This document shows positions 44,968-54,610 of a stretch of DNA of 64,000 nt, piece by piece. The stretch spans positions 1 to 64,000 of the forward strand of contig NZ_CP133262.1 in NCBI RefSeq assembly GCF_030915405.1. The letters are read 5' to 3'. This DNA is from Neobacillus nitrireducens (lineage in GTDB: Bacteria; Bacillota; Bacilli; Bacillales; Cytobacillaceae). The position numbers and the translations under genes are program-made. The notes under the pieces are model-generated. The model searched no databases. It was not told the DNA's origin and was given only the letters and a program-made list of their open reading frames with translations. Every line of letters starts with the position of its first letter. The first letter of the stretch is position 1.

Positions 44968-45690
44968 ATGATTCAGGTTAGTAACCTTGTTAAGTCTTTC
45001 GGTTCAAACATTGTATTAAATGGCATCGATCTTTCAGTTGCAGAAAAAGAGGTAGTGGTCATTATTGGTGCAAGTGGTTCCGGAAAAAGTACGCTTCTCC
45101 GCTGTGTTAATTTTCTAGAGATGTTCGATCAGGGGGAAATAAGGTTAATAGGGAAAACGATTACTCCGACGTCTACCAATCTTAACAAGGTTCGTGAAGA
45201 GGTCGGGATGGTTTTTCAACAATTCAACCTTTTTCCTCATATGAATGTACTCGAGAATGTAATGGAAGCCCCTTTTTACGTAAAAAAGATGGACAAGGCA
45301 CTGGCCAAGCGGAAAGCCATTGCTTTACTCGAAAAAGTAGGATTAAGTGACAAAGCCTGCGCTTATCCAAAAAATCTTTCAGGTGGTCAAAAACAGCGAG
45401 TAGCAATTGCTCGTGCGCTTGCGATGGAACCCAGAATCATGTTGTTTGATGAGCCGACATCTGCGCTTGATCCAGAACTTGTGGGAGAAGTTCTTCAGGT
45501 TATGAAACAACTGGCACAAGAAGGAATGACGATGGTTGTGGTCACACATGAAATGGGCTTTGCTAGGGAAGTAGCAGATCGGGTGGTTTTTATGGGGGAT
45601 GGAAAGATCCTAGAAGAGGCACCGCCAAACGAATTCTTTGTGAATCCGCAAAATAACAAAGCAAAACAATTTTTAAACAGCATTCTTTAA
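44968..45690 (+). CDS. Polar amino-acid ABC transporter ATPase
   Basis: A 240-aa GlnQ/HisP-type ATPase. Walker [11 protein letters not shown]-loop [21 protein letters not shown] (characteristic of the polar amino acid family), signature [17 protein letters not shown], Walker [12 protein letters not shown] and H-loop VTHEM are all intact. SD AAGGAGGGTG. First gene of a three-gene operon. Confidence 0.95.
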   Translation: MIQVSNLVKSFGSNIVLNGIDLSVAEKEVVVIIGASGSGKSTLLRCVNFLEMFDQGEIRLIGKTITPTSTNLNKVREEVGMVFQQFNLFPHMNVLENVMEAPFYVKKMDKALAKRKAIALLEKVGLSDKACAYPKNLSGGQKQRVAIARALAMEPRIMLFDEPTSALDPELVGEVLQVMKQLAQEGMTMVVVTHEMGFAREVADRVVFMGDGKILEEAPPNEFFVNPQNNKAKQFLNSIL

Positions 45691-45707
45691 AAATATGGAG
45701 GGTTACT

Positions 45708-46487
45708 ATGAAAAAAGGTTGGCTTGCAGGACTGTTCGTATCACTGTTCTTCGTTTCTATCATGTTGACAGCTTGTGGCAATTCAGAAAAAAGCAATGGA
45801 AGTGGCAAGAAAGAATTCACCTATGCGATGAGCGGGTTATATAAGCCGTTTAATTATAAAGAGAATGGGAAGCTAGCTGGCTTCGATGTGGAAATTGGAG
45901 AAGCACTGGCGAAAAAAATGGGAATGAAGCCAGTGGCGGTTACAAACCCTTGGGAAACACTTATTCAAGGCTTGCAGGCAAAGAAATTTGATGCCATTTT
46001 AGCAAGTATGACGGTGACAGATGAACGCAAAAAATCGGTGAATTTTACCGATACGTATTACCGTTCAGGTGCGCAGATATTTGTTTCAAAAGATAATCAA
46101 TCGATTAAATCTGTTGCGGACCTAAAAGGGAAGAAAATCGGGGTTGTCAAGGCTAGCACTTACAAGGAACTGGCACTGCAAAACACGGATAAGGAAAATG
46201 TGGTTGAATATGATAGTGATATTACGGCCCTTATGGATCTTCCAACAGGAAGGTTAGATGCTGTTATTACGGATCAAATGGTTGGGCTTCCGATTATTAA
46301 GGACGGAGCAATAAAGATTAAGGATGTTGGCGAGCCGCTTTCACATGATGACCAGGCGATTGCTGTCAGAAAAGAAGATAAACAATTGCTCGATAAGTTA
46401 AATAAGGCCCTAGCTGAAATTATCAAGGATGGAACCTATGACAAAATTAGTGAAAAATGGTTTGGCCGAAGTATTTTAGGAGACTAG
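45708..46487 (+). CDS. Amino-acid ABC transporter substrate-binding lipoprotein
   Basis: 259 aa. Lipoprotein signal with lipobox LTAC (Cys23). A family 3 solute-binding fold follows: LAGFDVEIGEALAKKMG, FDAILASMTVTDERKKSVNFT and a C-terminal LNKALAEIIKDGTYDKISEKWFG. It captures a polar amino acid outside the membrane; the exact ligand is not readable. SD ATGGAGGG. Confidence 0.94.
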   Translation: MKKGWLAGLFVSLFFVSIMLTACGNSEKSNGSGKKEFTYAMSGLYKPFNYKENGKLAGFDVEIGEALAKKMGMKPVAVTNPWETLIQGLQAKKFDAILASMTVTDERKKSVNFTDTYYRSGAQIFVSKDNQSIKSVADLKGKKIGVVKASTYKELALQNTDKENVVEYDSDITALMDLPTGRLDAVITDQMVGLPIIKDGAIKIKDVGEPLSHDDQAIAVRKEDKQLLDKLNKALAEIIKDGTYDKISEKWFGRSILGD

Positions 46488-46497
46488 GAGTTTTATA

Positions 46498-46516
46498 AGG
46501 GTGTCAGGCACCCTTT
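46498..46516. repeat. GTGTCAGGCACC interspersed repeat
   Basis: The palindromic core GGGTG-TCAGG-CACCC sits between the binding-protein and permease genes. The same core occurs at 56189 and, as a long inverted pair, at 61378. Confidence 0.7.
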
Positions 46517-46535
46517 TGACTAAATAGTAGAGAGG

Positions 46536-47201
46536 GTGTTAATCATCGTTCAAATCTTCCTGGACACCTACGAAATATTTATTTCCGCGGCGCTTCTTAC
46601 CTTGAGGTTAACAATTACGTCACTTATTATTGGATCTCTTATCGGGCTCGTTGTGGCCTTTTTTAGGATTTCTACAAATAAATGGCTTAATAAACTTGCA
46701 GCTATATATATTGAATTAATACGTGGTACACCTTTGATTGTGCAAATCGCTATCCTTTATTTTGGAATTGCTTCCGTTGTTACCTTTTCGCAGTTCTGGG
46801 CAGGAGCTTTAGCTTTGGCCATCCATAACGGTGCCTATATTGCTGAGATCTTCCGCGGCTCCATTCAATCCATAGACAAAGGGCAAATGGAGGCAGCGCG
46901 GTCACTTGGAATGACCTATCCACTTGCCATGAGGCGAATAATATTACCACAGGCGTTCAAATTTTCTATTCCACCATTAGGCAATCAATTTATTATTGGG
47001 TTAAAGGATTCTTCCTTAGTAGCGTATGTGGGGATGGCTGATTTATGGGGATCTGGTTTAAGTGAAGCGGCCTCGAACTATCGTCAATTAGAAACCTATA
47101 TGGTGGTTGGAATCTACTACCTAGCTCTCGTTCTTTTATTTTCATATCTACTAAGAAAATTAGAAAGACGGCTTGATATTGATTCAAAAGAAATTTCATG
47201 A
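46536..47201 (+). CDS. Amino-acid ABC transporter permease
   Basis: 221 aa with about five hydrophobic segments. The permease signature is EAARSLGMTYPLAMRRIILPQAF with the preceding HNGAYIAEIFRGSI, typical of His/Glu/Gln-type permeases. The start is uncertain. GTG at 46536 overlaps the SD-like AGAGAGGG. An ATC at 46545 would be well spaced but is a rare start codon. Completes the operon. Confidence 0.92.
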   Translation: MLIIVQIFLDTYEIFISAALLTLRLTITSLIIGSLIGLVVAFFRISTNKWLNKLAAIYIELIRGTPLIVQIAILYFGIASVVTFSQFWAGALALAIHNGAYIAEIFRGSIQSIDKGQMEAARSLGMTYPLAMRRIILPQAFKFSIPPLGNQFIIGLKDSSLVAYVGMADLWGSGLSEAASNYRQLETYMVVGIYYLALVLLFSYLLRKLERRLDIDSKEIS

Positions 47202-47230
47202 TGAAAACAATAAATCGGTCGGTCAGCGCA

Positions 47231-47262
47231 GAACAGGGTAGGTTCAACTCCCTGTTCATTTT
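47231..47262 (+). terminator. ABC operon terminator
   Basis: An 8-bp stem GAACAGGG/CCCTGTTC followed by ATTTT. Confidence 0.8.
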
Positions 47263-47412
47263 GTGTTATAGAGATGAATTATCGTCCATAAAGTTTTCAC
47301 AATTACCTTGATACTAATGATGTTAATCACAAACAAACATTTTTGGAAGTGTTAAGTTATTAATGAGAATAAATATCAAAAGTATTTTGCAACAGTGAAG
47401 GAGAATCCTAAT

Positions 47413-48651
47413 ATGAGTGAATTTATTAATAACCGTGAACAACTAATTAGTGAAAATACAGAACGCTTAAGCATATTAAAACAACTATTTGTTGATCTTC
47501 ATAATGGAAGAAACTTGGATGAAGTAAAAGCGCATTTTGACGCGTTTATCGGGAAAATAACTGTCGATGAAATTACGCAGCTGCAGCATGATTTTGTAGA
47601 AGAGGGAAGTATAACTGCCGACGAACTCCAGCGAATCTACAAGCAGCATTCAGTTATTTTTCAAGGAACAATTAAAGAAGAAACCCATCAAAACGGAAGA
47701 CCTGAAGATCAGCCGGGACATCCAGTTCATACTTTTATGCTCGAAAATCAAGAACTAGATAAATTGTTAACATCCAGTCTTCAAGTGCACTTAGCGGAGT
47801 TTGTCAAGGAAGATTCAACAGAAAATATCTATAAATTAATCGAAGATATCAATCTTTTGCTTGATATTGACAAGCACTATAGCCGCAAAGAAAACTTGAT
47901 TTTTCCCTATTTAGAAAAATACGGGATTTACGGCCCAACAACAAATATGTGGCGCATCGATGATTTCATCCGAGATGCCATTAAGGATGGCAGACAAAAA
48001 CTAACCGATTATCACGGCGACAAAAAGGCGGTCGTCGGGGTGCTTAATTATGTCATTCAAGAAGTAGCCGGGATGATCTATAAAGAAGAAAACATTCTCT
48101 TCCCAATGGCTTTGAAGAATTTAACTGAAGATGAATGGGTGAAAATTGCCCATGAAAGTGACGAAATAGGTTTTTGTCTTATCGCTCCAGCTGTAGAATG
48201 GAAGCCTGAAAGGAAAGTATTAGAAGAAAAGGCCATTTCCGAAGGCTATATTAAGATGGAAACCGGTATTCTTTCCCTAAAACAGCTTGAACTGCTACTA
48301 AACCATTTACCGGTCGATATCACCTTCATTGACCAGGATGATGTAGTTCGCTATTTCTCCCATGGAAAAGATAGGATTTTTGCGCGGACGAAAGCGATCA
48401 TTGGCCGTACCGTCCAAAACTGTCATCCGCCAAGAAGTGTGCATGTGGTAGAAGAATTGCTGGCAGATTTTAAGGCGGGCAAAAAAGAGAGTGAAGATTT
48501 CTGGATAAAGTTCAAGGATAAGTACGTATACATCCGCTATTTTGCGGTTCGCGATGAGGACGGGAAGTACATCGGAACTCTAGAATTCACGCAAGATATA
48601 AATCCAATTAAAGCGATTGATGGGGAAAAACGAATTTTAAATGAGATATAA
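47413..48651 (+). CDS. DUF438 / hemerythrin / PAS protein
   Basis: 412 aa from ATG 47413 (SD AAGGAGAA). The N-terminal DUF438 domain (~15-85) is followed by a hemerythrin-like helical bundle (about 105-250). The bundle has histidines and acids such as HPVHTFMLENQ, DKHYSRKENLIFPYLEK and KEENILFPMA that fit a di-iron site. The C-terminal PAS-like domain is DITFIDQDDVVRYFSHGKDRIF. Such proteins are thought to sense or handle oxygen or NO. Monocistronic. Confidence 0.88.
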   Translation: MSEFINNREQLISENTERLSILKQLFVDLHNGRNLDEVKAHFDAFIGKITVDEITQLQHDFVEEGSITADELQRIYKQHSVIFQGTIKEETHQNGRPEDQPGHPVHTFMLENQELDKLLTSSLQVHLAEFVKEDSTENIYKLIEDINLLLDIDKHYSRKENLIFPYLEKYGIYGPTTNMWRIDDFIRDAIKDGRQKLTDYHGDKKAVVGVLNYVIQEVAGMIYKEENILFPMALKNLTEDEWVKIAHESDEIGFCLIAPAVEWKPERKVLEEKAISEGYIKMETGILSLKQLELLLNHLPVDITFIDQDDVVRYFSHGKDRIFARTKAIIGRTVQNCHPPRSVHVVEELLADFKAGKKESEDFWIKFKDKYVYIRYFAVRDEDGKYIGTLEFTQDINPIKAIDGEKRILNEI

Positions 48652-48658
48652 CCTATTA

Positions 48659-48712
48659 AAAACCTGCCATTTTAACGACGAGTGTCTTCGTCGAAAAATG
48701 GCAGGTTTTTTT
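48659..48712 (+). terminator. Terminator after the hemerythrin gene
   Basis: A long stem AAACCTGCCATTTT...CGACG/CGTCG...AAATGGCAGGTTT with T8. Confidence 0.93.
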
Positions 48713-48916
48713 TGATTAGAAAATGCCAAAAAGGTCTTGCGACAAATGTTGTCAATTCTAGAATCTGCCTACTTTTTATGTCGATAGAAAAGTTGCTTTT
48801 ATTCACAAAGCCGTAACAGGTTCACCGAAAAAATGGAAGAAAACGGAGATAATAAGAGTATAGGAAGCGGCAATGACCATCACATTCGAATGACTAATTT
48901 TACGAGGAGGGAAACG

Positions 48917-50110
48917 ATGAAAAAACAAAAATGGATTGCATTGCTATTGGCTGGCGGAAGAGGAACAAGATTAAATCTGCTTACAAAATCGATAGTTAAA
49001 CCCGCAGTCCCATTTGGCGGGAAATACCGGATCATTGATTTTGCCTTAAGTAACTGTAAGAATTCCGGAATTGAGACTGTGGGAATCTTAACGCAATATA
49101 GACCCTATGTATTGCACTCACACCTCGGGTCATGCAGCTATTGGAACTTATATAATCGTTATGGGGGCTTAACCATTTTGCCGCCCTTTCAGCGCAATAG
49201 CTCCGGGGTAGAATGGTATGAAGGGACTTCACATGCTGTCTTTCAAAATATTGAATTTATCGAACAGCATAAGCCTGAGCACGTCCTCATTCTTTCAGCT
49301 GATCAAATCTATAAAATGGATTATTCTGTAATGCTTGAGCAGCATATTGAAACGAATGCGGATTGTACCATTGCTGTCGTTGAAGTTCCTTGGGAAGATG
49401 CCAGTCGCTTTGGTTTGATAAAAATGGATGAGGAAAGCTATAAAATAATCGGTTTTGAGGAAAAGCCAGAACATCCAACCACGAATGTAGCATCAATGGG
49501 AATTTATATTTTTAGATGGAATGTTTTAAAGGACTATTTGCTACAAGACGAGGAAAAGGAATTTACACATCGAGACTTTGGCAAAGATATCATTCCTTCG
49601 ATGCTAGTGGCGGGATTGGAATTATATGCCTATTACTTCAATAACTATTGGAAGGATGTTGGCACCGTCCGTAGTTATTGGAATGCCAATTTAGATCTTC
49701 TGAATAGGGATAGTAACATCTTCTTAAAGGATCCTGAATGGAGAATTCATACCGTCGAAAGTAATGCGCCCCCGCTATTTTTGGATGAATCTGCAAAGGT
49801 CCATCACAGTTTATTGAGTGAAGGCTGCGAAATATACGGTACGATTGAAAGTTCTGTTGTGTTTAACGGGGTGAAGATAGGAAAGGGGGCACGAATTAAG
49901 AACGCAGTTATTTTACCAAATACCATCGTTGGAGAAAACGCCTGGATTGAAAATGCCGTCATCGGAAGCCAGACGATCGTTAAGAATGGAGTTATTATCG
50001 TCTCAAATGATTCCAATGCCCATTTAATGGTGGTCGGGAATAATGTAACCGTCGACCCGGAACTACATGATTTTACATTAAGAAACATTATATTAACTGT
50101 GTCATCCTAA
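48917..50110 (+). CDS. glgC: Glucose-1-phosphate adenylyltransferase
   Basis: A 397-aa enzyme making ADP-glucose for glycogen. The nucleotidyl-transfer motif is LLAGGRGTRLNLLT, followed by KPAVPFGGKYRIIDF, ILSADQIYKMDY and GFEEKPEHP. A C-terminal left-handed beta-helix (hexapeptide repeats, ~290-390) follows. Start ATG 48917 with SD GAGGAGGG. Unlike the usual glgBCDAP operon it stands alone: its neighbours are unrelated. It could be a second copy. Confidence 0.92.
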   Translation: MKKQKWIALLLAGGRGTRLNLLTKSIVKPAVPFGGKYRIIDFALSNCKNSGIETVGILTQYRPYVLHSHLGSCSYWNLYNRYGGLTILPPFQRNSSGVEWYEGTSHAVFQNIEFIEQHKPEHVLILSADQIYKMDYSVMLEQHIETNADCTIAVVEVPWEDASRFGLIKMDEESYKIIGFEEKPEHPTTNVASMGIYIFRWNVLKDYLLQDEEKEFTHRDFGKDIIPSMLVAGLELYAYYFNNYWKDVGTVRSYWNANLDLLNRDSNIFLKDPEWRIHTVESNAPPLFLDESAKVHHSLLSEGCEIYGTIESSVVFNGVKIGKGARIKNAVILPNTIVGENAWIENAVIGSQTIVKNGVIIVSNDSNAHLMVVGNNVTVDPELHDFTLRNIILTVSS

Positions 50111-50242
50111 TGGAAGCGGTTCAAACCGCATGTATTGTTGGTTCCTTCCCTGAAAAATTTATAAAAGATTCAGAATCGTATATTTTCACTTTTTAAAATG
50201 GTAAACTAGTAAAAATATCTTTTATACAAGGGGAAGTTCACG

Positions 50243-51034
50243 ATGATTAAAGCAATTTTTTTTGATTTAGATGATACACTGCTTTGGGACCAAAAGAGTG
50301 TGAAGGAAGCCTTTTCAGCCACATGTAAAATAGCCGAGAAGCGGTACGGGGTGGATGCGGATCAGCTGGAAGAGGCCGTTCGAGAAGCTGCTAGGAACCT
50401 TTACGCTTCCTATGAGTTTTACCCGTTTACACAAATGATCGGGATTAATCCGTTTGAGGGACTATGGGGTAATTTTTTAGATGAACAGGATGATTTTAAG
50501 AAAATGAAAGAAAGGGTTCCTGCTTACCGTAAAGATGCTTGGACCGCTGGCTTGAAAGCAATGGGTGTGGATGACGCAGATTTTGGATTGGAACTGGCTG
50601 AACAGTTTCCACAAGAGCGCAGGAAGTTGCCATTTGTCTATGAAGAATCGTTTGAAATTCTTGATCGGTTAAAAGAAGATTATCAGCTATTGCTGTTAAC
50701 CAATGGTTCACCTGATCTTCAAAAAACAAAACTAGACATCACACCGGAACTTGTTCCATATTTTAATCAAATTGTTATTTCAGGCGATTTTGGCAGAGGG
50801 AAGCCTGATCCAACCATTTTTGAACATGCTCTTGGCCTTATGTCGGTGCAGAAGGATGAGGTCCTAATGGTAGGAGATAATCTGATGACAGATATTCTCG
50901 GCGCGAATCGGGCAGGAATTAAAACGGTTTGGATTAATCGTCATGAAAAAGTCAGAAATGATGTGATTCCTACTTATGAGATTACCCATTTGGAAGAGCT
51001 TTTTCCTTTATTAGAAAAATTAAAAGCGAATTAG
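50243..51034 (+). CDS. HAD-family hydrolase
   Basis: 263 aa. Motif [12 protein letters not shown] (nucleophile Asp8), motif [11 protein letters not shown], motif III Lys in GRGKPDP and motif [15 protein letters not shown] are all present. The helical cap domain lies between I and II. YjjG/phosphoglycolate-phosphatase-like; substrate unknown. SD AAGGGGAA. Monocistronic. Confidence 0.9.
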   Translation: MIKAIFFDLDDTLLWDQKSVKEAFSATCKIAEKRYGVDADQLEEAVREAARNLYASYEFYPFTQMIGINPFEGLWGNFLDEQDDFKKMKERVPAYRKDAWTAGLKAMGVDDADFGLELAEQFPQERRKLPFVYEESFEILDRLKEDYQLLLLTNGSPDLQKTKLDITPELVPYFNQIVISGDFGRGKPDPTIFEHALGLMSVQKDEVLMVGDNLMTDILGANRAGIKTVWINRHEKVRNDVIPTYEITHLEELFPLLEKLKAN

Positions 51035-51039
51035 GTATA

Positions 51040-51078
51040 GTAGCCATAAATATAGGATTTTTCTATATTTATGGCTAC
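51040..51078. terminator. Long hairpin after the HAD gene
   Basis: A perfect 16-bp stem GTAGCCATAAATATAG/CTATATTTATGGCTAC. The tail is poor in T, so it is either a terminator or a transcript-stabilising hairpin. Confidence 0.6.
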
Positions 51079-51199
51079 TTGTGTTTGTGAGAAAGAGTCG
51101 AGTGGAATTAATTATATAAAACATGTAACTTAGTTCCTCTTTTCGGCGACTATATGGCTAAGACCAACTAATTTCCTTTTGGAAAAGGGGAGGATGGAA

Positions 51200-51886
51200 A
51201 TGCGAAACAAGAAATGGTTACCTATAATCAGTTCGGCATTGGTGTTTGGCCTTTTAACAGGCTGTGGTGCGGGCGCTGCTCCAAAGGGTACCGCTGAAGG
51301 CCCTAAGAACGATTCTCCACCACAGAACGAGATTGCGGCTAGTTTTCATGCCACGATTAAAACAAAGGCTGAGAATAATTCAATGATTATCCATTACAAG
51401 GTTAAAAATCTTTCAGGCAAAACGAAGAAACTAACATTTACTAGTGGTTTAGAGGCGGATTATATTGTCCACGATTTACAAGGAAAAAAAGTAAAACAAT
51501 TTTCCGATGAAGTCATGTCAACGCAAGTGATGAAGGAAATAGAGTTAGAAAGTAATCAAGAAATCGTAAAAGAATTTACGATTTCAGTTCTTCCCAATGG
51601 CCGCTATAAAATTGAGGTATTCCTAACAGCAAAAGAAGAAGAAGCTAAAGTAGTGACCGACTTGATTGTTAAAAATGCTTATAGCAAAGGAACGGGTGTG
51701 CTCGTTGGCCAAATGGATCCTCATACAATTGAAATCGATATGGAAGGAAAGAAGGTAGCCTTCCAGCTAACGGAGGATGCGATTAAGCAATTACCATTAT
51801 TGAAGGAAGGCGAACAAGTTTCATTTTTATATAAGGAAAATGATGATGGACAAAAGATGATCCAAAAGTTTGTATTTGAGAAGTGA
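51200..51886 (+). CDS. Lipoprotein with BsuPI-type proteinase-inhibitor domain
   Basis: 228 aa from ATG 51200 (SD AAAGGGGAGG). Lipobox LTGC (Cys22) follows a hydrophobic signal. Residues ~55-155 match the BsuPI intracellular proteinase inhibitor fold (IIHYKVKNLSGKTKKLTFTS, VHDLQGKKVKQFS, NGRYKIEVFL). The C-terminal ~60 residues form a small beta domain of unknown role. Surface-anchored; the target is unknown. Confidence 0.82.
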   Translation: MRNKKWLPIISSALVFGLLTGCGAGAAPKGTAEGPKNDSPPQNEIAASFHATIKTKAENNSMIIHYKVKNLSGKTKKLTFTSGLEADYIVHDLQGKKVKQFSDEVMSTQVMKEIELESNQEIVKEFTISVLPNGRYKIEVFLTAKEEEAKVVTDLIVKNAYSKGTGVLVGQMDPHTIEIDMEGKKVAFQLTEDAIKQLPLLKEGEQVSFLYKENDDGQKMIQKFVFEK

Positions 51887-51897
51887 TCATTCATATC

Positions 51898-51932
51898 AAA
51901 AGGCCTTTGTTGAAACTGACAAAGGTCTTTTT
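51898..51932 (+). terminator. Terminator after the BsuPI lipoprotein gene
   Basis: Stem AAAGGCCTTTGT/ACAAAGGTCTTT followed by T-rich sequence. Confidence 0.85.
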
Positions 51933-52009
51933 GGTGATTTGATTTTGAGGAAAAGCCCACGAGATGATGATCTCAGTCGGTCGATGGTTTCTCGCATTCT
52001 GTGAAATTT

Positions 52010-52025
52010 ACTTTTCTGAAAAAGT
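52010..52025. promoter_or_regulatory. CodY-box-like sequence upstream of brnQ
   Basis: ACTTTTCTGAAAAAGT is a perfect palindrome with 12 of 15 matches to the CodY consensus AATTTTCWGAAAATT. CodY represses branched-chain amino-acid uptake genes in Bacillus. It lies 224 bp before the start codon. The rest of 51933-52248 is AT-rich with no gene seen. Confidence 0.5.
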
Positions 52026-52248
52026 ATTTTGAATGAAGATGAAAAACATTTAATTTAACGATGTTCTGCAAAAAAACTATGTAAGATGGGACGAAAATAC
52101 CTATTTTTCCTTTTGGAATTATCTAACTAATCGAAAAAAAGGTTGAATTTATTTCTATAGGATAGTATTATTATTATCAGAATATATCAAAAATAATTTG
52201 AATATTTTAATAATAAAAAGCAAATCAAGATAGGAGTGAGTAACTCAC

Positions 52249-53628
52249 ATGCAGAATAAATTACCATTTTCAAGGTATTTCGTTATAGGAGTAATGCTGT
52301 TCGCTCTATTTTTCGGGGCAGGGAATTTAATTTTTCCGGCAGCACTTGGCCAAAATGCAGGATCCAACGTGTGGATGGCAGTAACCGGCTTTTTAATTAC
52401 AGGAATAGGGTTGCCATTCCTAGGGATCCTGGCGATGGGGTTATCGGGCAGCAAAAACTTAGAGGAGCTGGCTGGCAGGGTACACCCGCTCTATGGGATT
52501 ATCTTTACATCGCTTCTATATTTAACAATTGGACCATTTTTTGCGGCACCAAGGACAGGCGCAGTAGCCTATGATATCGGTATCGCACCGTTTGTTAGTG
52601 AAGGTTATGGTCAAATTGGTTTAATTGTTTTCACCGCTTTGTTTTTTATTGTGACATTGTGGTTTTCATTAAACCCGGCCAAACTTGTCGATCGCGTCGG
52701 GAAAATTCTTTCTCCAGCAATCATTGTACTTATTTTTATATTATTAGTGATGGTAATTGTCAAACCACTTGGTTCGATTGAAGCGCCGCAAGAGGCTTAT
52801 GCTAATGGGGCGTTCATGAAAGGCTTTATGGAAGGCTATAACACGATGGATGCACTTGCGTCGCTTGTATTTGGAATTATCGTTATCAATTCGATTCGTG
52901 CGATGGGGATAACTTCTACACGCGGGATCCTAATGGCATCTGCTAAATCTGGGCTGATTGCAACAATTTTTCTTGGTATCATCTATGTTGGTGTTGCGTA
53001 CTTAGGGGCGACGAGCACTGGCGTGTTCGGACTTTTTGATACGGGAGGTCCCGTCCTTGGGAAGGCATCTTTCTATTATTTTGGTACGTTTGGCACGATT
53101 ATGTTGTCGGTTATTATCCTTCTTGCTTGTCTTACAACGAGTATCGGATTGATGACAGCATGCGGTGAATACTTCCATACACTGGTTCCTAGAGTTAGTT
53201 ACAAAATGTGGGTGCTTTTATTTTCTCTTGTCTCGTTTGTAATCGCAAACTTTGGTTTATCAAATATCATTAATTATTCCATTCCAGTTTTAATGTTTCT
53301 TTATCCCTTGGCAGTTGCTTTAATGCTGTTGACATTTTTGTCGAAGTTGTTTAACCATTCACGATTAGTATATGTCGCTGCTATTTCTGTCACTTTTTTG
53401 ATCAGTATTGTCGATGGATTTAAAACCTTCTGCGACCTGCTTGGAATGAATTATTTCGGTTGGTTGGCACATATTGTTTCATTTTATGAACAAGTGCTGC
53501 CTTTTTATAAAAATGGACTCGGCTGGCTGCTGCCGGTTTTGATAACAATCTTAATTACGGGAATATTTGCAAGTGTGCATAATTTCTCGGCACTACGAGT
53601 AAAGGACAAAACAGAAAGTGCCTTATAA
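52249..53628 (+). CDS. brnQ: Branched-chain amino acid:cation symporter BrnQ
   Basis: A 459-aa polytopic membrane protein with about 12 hydrophobic segments. The N-terminus LFALFFGAGNLIFPAALG and the following GFLITGIGLPFLG are signatures of the LIVCS family, which imports Leu, Ile and Val with Na+ or H+. SD AGGAGTGAG. Monocistronic; possibly under CodY. Confidence 0.95.
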   Translation: MQNKLPFSRYFVIGVMLFALFFGAGNLIFPAALGQNAGSNVWMAVTGFLITGIGLPFLGILAMGLSGSKNLEELAGRVHPLYGIIFTSLLYLTIGPFFAAPRTGAVAYDIGIAPFVSEGYGQIGLIVFTALFFIVTLWFSLNPAKLVDRVGKILSPAIIVLIFILLVMVIVKPLGSIEAPQEAYANGAFMKGFMEGYNTMDALASLVFGIIVINSIRAMGITSTRGILMASAKSGLIATIFLGIIYVGVAYLGATSTGVFGLFDTGGPVLGKASFYYFGTFGTIMLSVIILLACLTTSIGLMTACGEYFHTLVPRVSYKMWVLLFSLVSFVIANFGLSNIINYSIPVLMFLYPLAVALMLLTFLSKLFNHSRLVYVAAISVTFLISIVDGFKTFCDLLGMNYFGWLAHIVSFYEQVLPFYKNGLGWLLPVLITILITGIFASVHNFSALRVKDKTESAL

Positions 53629-53763
53629 GATTTCGTTCATAAGACCTATTTGCAATTGTATGGATTATCTGTTATAGTAAAGAAGAATTATTTTTGTTAG
53701 TTGGTAGGATAATAAGTGCTAAACTTTCTGTCTTGAAGAACTGAGCAAGGATAGTAACACAAT

Positions 53764-53778
53764 GTGTGCACAGCACAC
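53764..53778 (+). promoter_or_regulatory. Hairpin next to the csp Shine-Dalgarno
   Basis: GTGTGC-ACA-GCACAC forms a 6-bp stem three bases before the SD GGAGG (53780). It lies in the long 5' leader typical of cold-shock genes and could affect ribosome access. Confidence 0.5.
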
Positions 53779-53794
53779 GAGGAGGAAACAACAA

Positions 53795-53995
53795 ATGGAA
53801 CAAGGTAAAGTGAAATGGTTTAATGCAGAAAAAGGATTCGGATTCATCGAACGCGAAGCAGGAGACGATGTATTCGTACACTTCTCAGCTATCCAAAGCG
53901 AAGGTTTCAAATCTTTAGACGAAGGTCAAGCTGTAACTTTTGAAGTAGAACAAGGTCAACGTGGACCCCAAGCTACTAACGTTCGTAAAGCATAA
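53795..53995 (+). CDS. Cold-shock protein (CspB/CspD family)
   Basis: A 66-aa OB-fold RNA chaperone. RNP1 is KGFGFIE and RNP2 is VFVHFSAI; starts [16 protein letters not shown]. The frame is open further upstream, but ATG 53795 with SD GAGGAGG is the family start. It has a leader of more than 100 nt and its own terminator. Confidence 0.96.
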   Translation: MEQGKVKWFNAEKGFGFIEREAGDDVFVHFSAIQSEGFKSLDEGQAVTFEVEQGQRGPQATNVRKA

Positions 53996-54010
53996 TAAGA
54001 ACCAAAATAT

Positions 54011-54039
54011 AAAAGACTCTCTTTTGAGAGTCTTTTTTT
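54011..54039 (+). terminator. csp terminator
   Basis: Stem AAAAGACTCTC/GAGAGTCTTTT with T7. Confidence 0.93.
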
Positions 54040-54569
54040 GTACATAATTTTTTGTGCCTAATAATAAAGATGAAAAAACCCTACTCTGCAGTTGAGTAGG
54101 GCAAGTTGTGAAAATGTAAAGTAAATGGTAAACAAAGTATAGCATACATTCATTCTATTCCCTAATTTTTTAAAATTGTTTGTATTCATGATATAGAGGT
54201 GTAAGCTTTTTACACCTTTTAATATTCACAGGACTGTAACATATATGGCGAAATAATGGAAATATCATGGAAATAATAAGAGTGTAAGGAAATGCAAGAA
54301 ACAAGCGCATTCCCAATGTAGTGTTCCATGTAACAAGGAGGTGGACTTTTCTGCACCCGGACTAGATGGATAAATTCAGGAATCGAAACAAATGGGATAA
54401 TAACAAGTAAGCTCGGAGCCGCTTGTTATGCATTTACATCTTTACGGATTGGAGGGGATGTTCATTCGTCCAAGAATAAAGCAGAAATGAGGGATGTGGG
54501 TGGAATTATAAAATGGCTAAAAAAGTGGAGGGTTCCCGAAATACTTCTTCACTTTCTAGTAGCTGCCAT
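54040..54569. other. 530-nt region without a recognised gene
   Basis: It contains hairpins CCCTACTC/GAGTAGGG (54079-54101, T-run on the minus strand), GGTGTAA/TTACACC (54199-54217) and ATAACAAG/CTTGTTAT (54400-54429). A strong SD AAGGAGGTG at 54335 and a second SD GGAGGGG at 54452 each precede only very short frames (10-14 codons, such as MDKFRNRNKWDNNK at 54366). I recognise no RNA family. Confidence 0.5.
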
Positions 54570-54610
54570 AAAAAAAGGCCAACTCAAATTTTTTGAGACA
54601 GGCCTTTTTT
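54570..54610 (-). terminator. Terminator of the broken membrane-protein gene
   Basis: Minus-strand stem GGCC..TCAA/TTGA..GGCC followed by T7. Confidence 0.85.

Noticed and set aside
47231..47257. T-arm-like GGTTCAACTCC suggesting a tRNA remnant
   Set aside because: It is the loop of the ABC operon terminator; no other tRNA parts are present.
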